Source of the DNA: Corynebacterium minutissimum
GTDB taxonomy: Bacteria; Actinomycetota; Actinomycetes; Mycobacteriales; Mycobacteriaceae
NCBI RefSeq assembly: GCF_016889765.1
Contig: NZ_CP069533.1
Span: 1,488,001-1,552,000, forward strand
DNA length: 64,000 nt
Reading direction: 5' to 3'
Part shown: in pieces, positions 63,845 through 64,000 of the stretch
How positions within the stretch are numbered: position 1 is the first letter of the stretch
Layout: each line of letters starts with the position of its first letter
Notes under the pieces: model-generated
Database searches by the model: none
Seen by the model: the letters and a program-made list of their open reading frames with translations, nothing else
What the model was told of the DNA's origin: nothing
Made by a program: the position numbers and the translations under genes

Positions 63845-64000
63845 AATAAAAATCCTTTCTGGAAGTGTTTAACGGTTCGCAGACCACTATAGACGCTTTA
63901 CGGTGTCAAGATCAGCGAGGTTTTACTGTGAAAAGCTTTAAAAACATGTGATCTAGCTGAAATGGGGCGAATAGTGATAACTATGTGTGCAGGTCACGCG

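Overview
The window is chromosomal DNA of a Corynebacterium. The evidence is direct: a GlxR-type cAMP regulator and a CyaB-type adenylate cyclase, a WhcA-type WhiB protein beside a PASTA penicillin-binding protein, mycolyltransferases, a mycothiol-dependent dehydrogenase, a fused RmlCD, and the actinobacterial gene block HAD phosphatase - 6C RNA - Ssd - Tad genes - helicase - cspA - topA - adenylate cyclase - DNA polymerase III delta-prime. The species cannot be fixed from the sequence alone. Most of the window is housekeeping backbone with short intergenic gaps and many ATGA-type gene overlaps.

Layout. 1-11.8 kb: end of a Gly/Ser-rich protein, tRNA-Pro, metallophosphoesterase, YqeY, PonA2-like PBP, whcA, a DUF4177/RidA/metallo-hydrolase run, glxR, a 29-residue membrane microprotein, nth, a membrane thioredoxin, a NUDIX hydrolase, a MarP-like protease and a DUF222/HNH protein followed by a 76-bp tandem hairpin repeat. 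12-17.5 kb: a complete peptide ABC transporter operon. 17.7-20.9 kb: alpha/beta hydrolase, holin-like membrane protein, an unknown conserved protein and a HAD phosphatase. 20.9-21.1 kb: 6C small RNA. 21.2-24 kb: a metal-efflux module (CmtR sensor plus P1B ATPase) and about 580 bp of gene-poor, repeat-bearing DNA, apparently inserted between the 6C RNA and ssd. 24-28.4 kb: ssd-tad pilus-type cluster. 28.4-39.7 kb: helicase, cold-shock protein, DedA, topA, two membrane proteins, cyaB, holB, tRNA-Thr. 40-52.5 kb: thioesterase-like and alpha/beta hydrolases, nagA-nagB-nagE, acyl-CoA synthetase, GDSL hydrolase, mycothiol formaldehyde detoxification pair, and a DsbA-microprotein-CcdA operon. 52.5-57.4 kb: the dTDP-rhamnose operon rmlB-rmlCD-rmlA, split by a Schlafen/AlbA-type regulator gene lying between 42-bp near-identical repeats. 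57.4-64 kb: M1 peptidase, two mycolyltransferases, lpd, and a tiny exported-peptide-like gene on each side of lpd.

Functional threads: cAMP signalling (cyaB, glxR); envelope building (PBP, Rml enzymes that make dTDP-rhamnose for the arabinogalactan linker, mycolyltransferases, nag genes for amino-sugar use); redox and oxidative protein folding (WhcA, TlpA-like protein, DsbA/CcdA, mycothiol enzymes); metal resistance (CmtR and ATPase).

The best candidates for something undescribed are the repeat-flanked COG2865-type gene inside the rml operon, whose 15-bp repeat core (AACACWTAACTTCCC) recurs downstream of tRNA-Thr, and four microproteins (7366-7455, 51491-51583, 61828-61938, 63746-63844).
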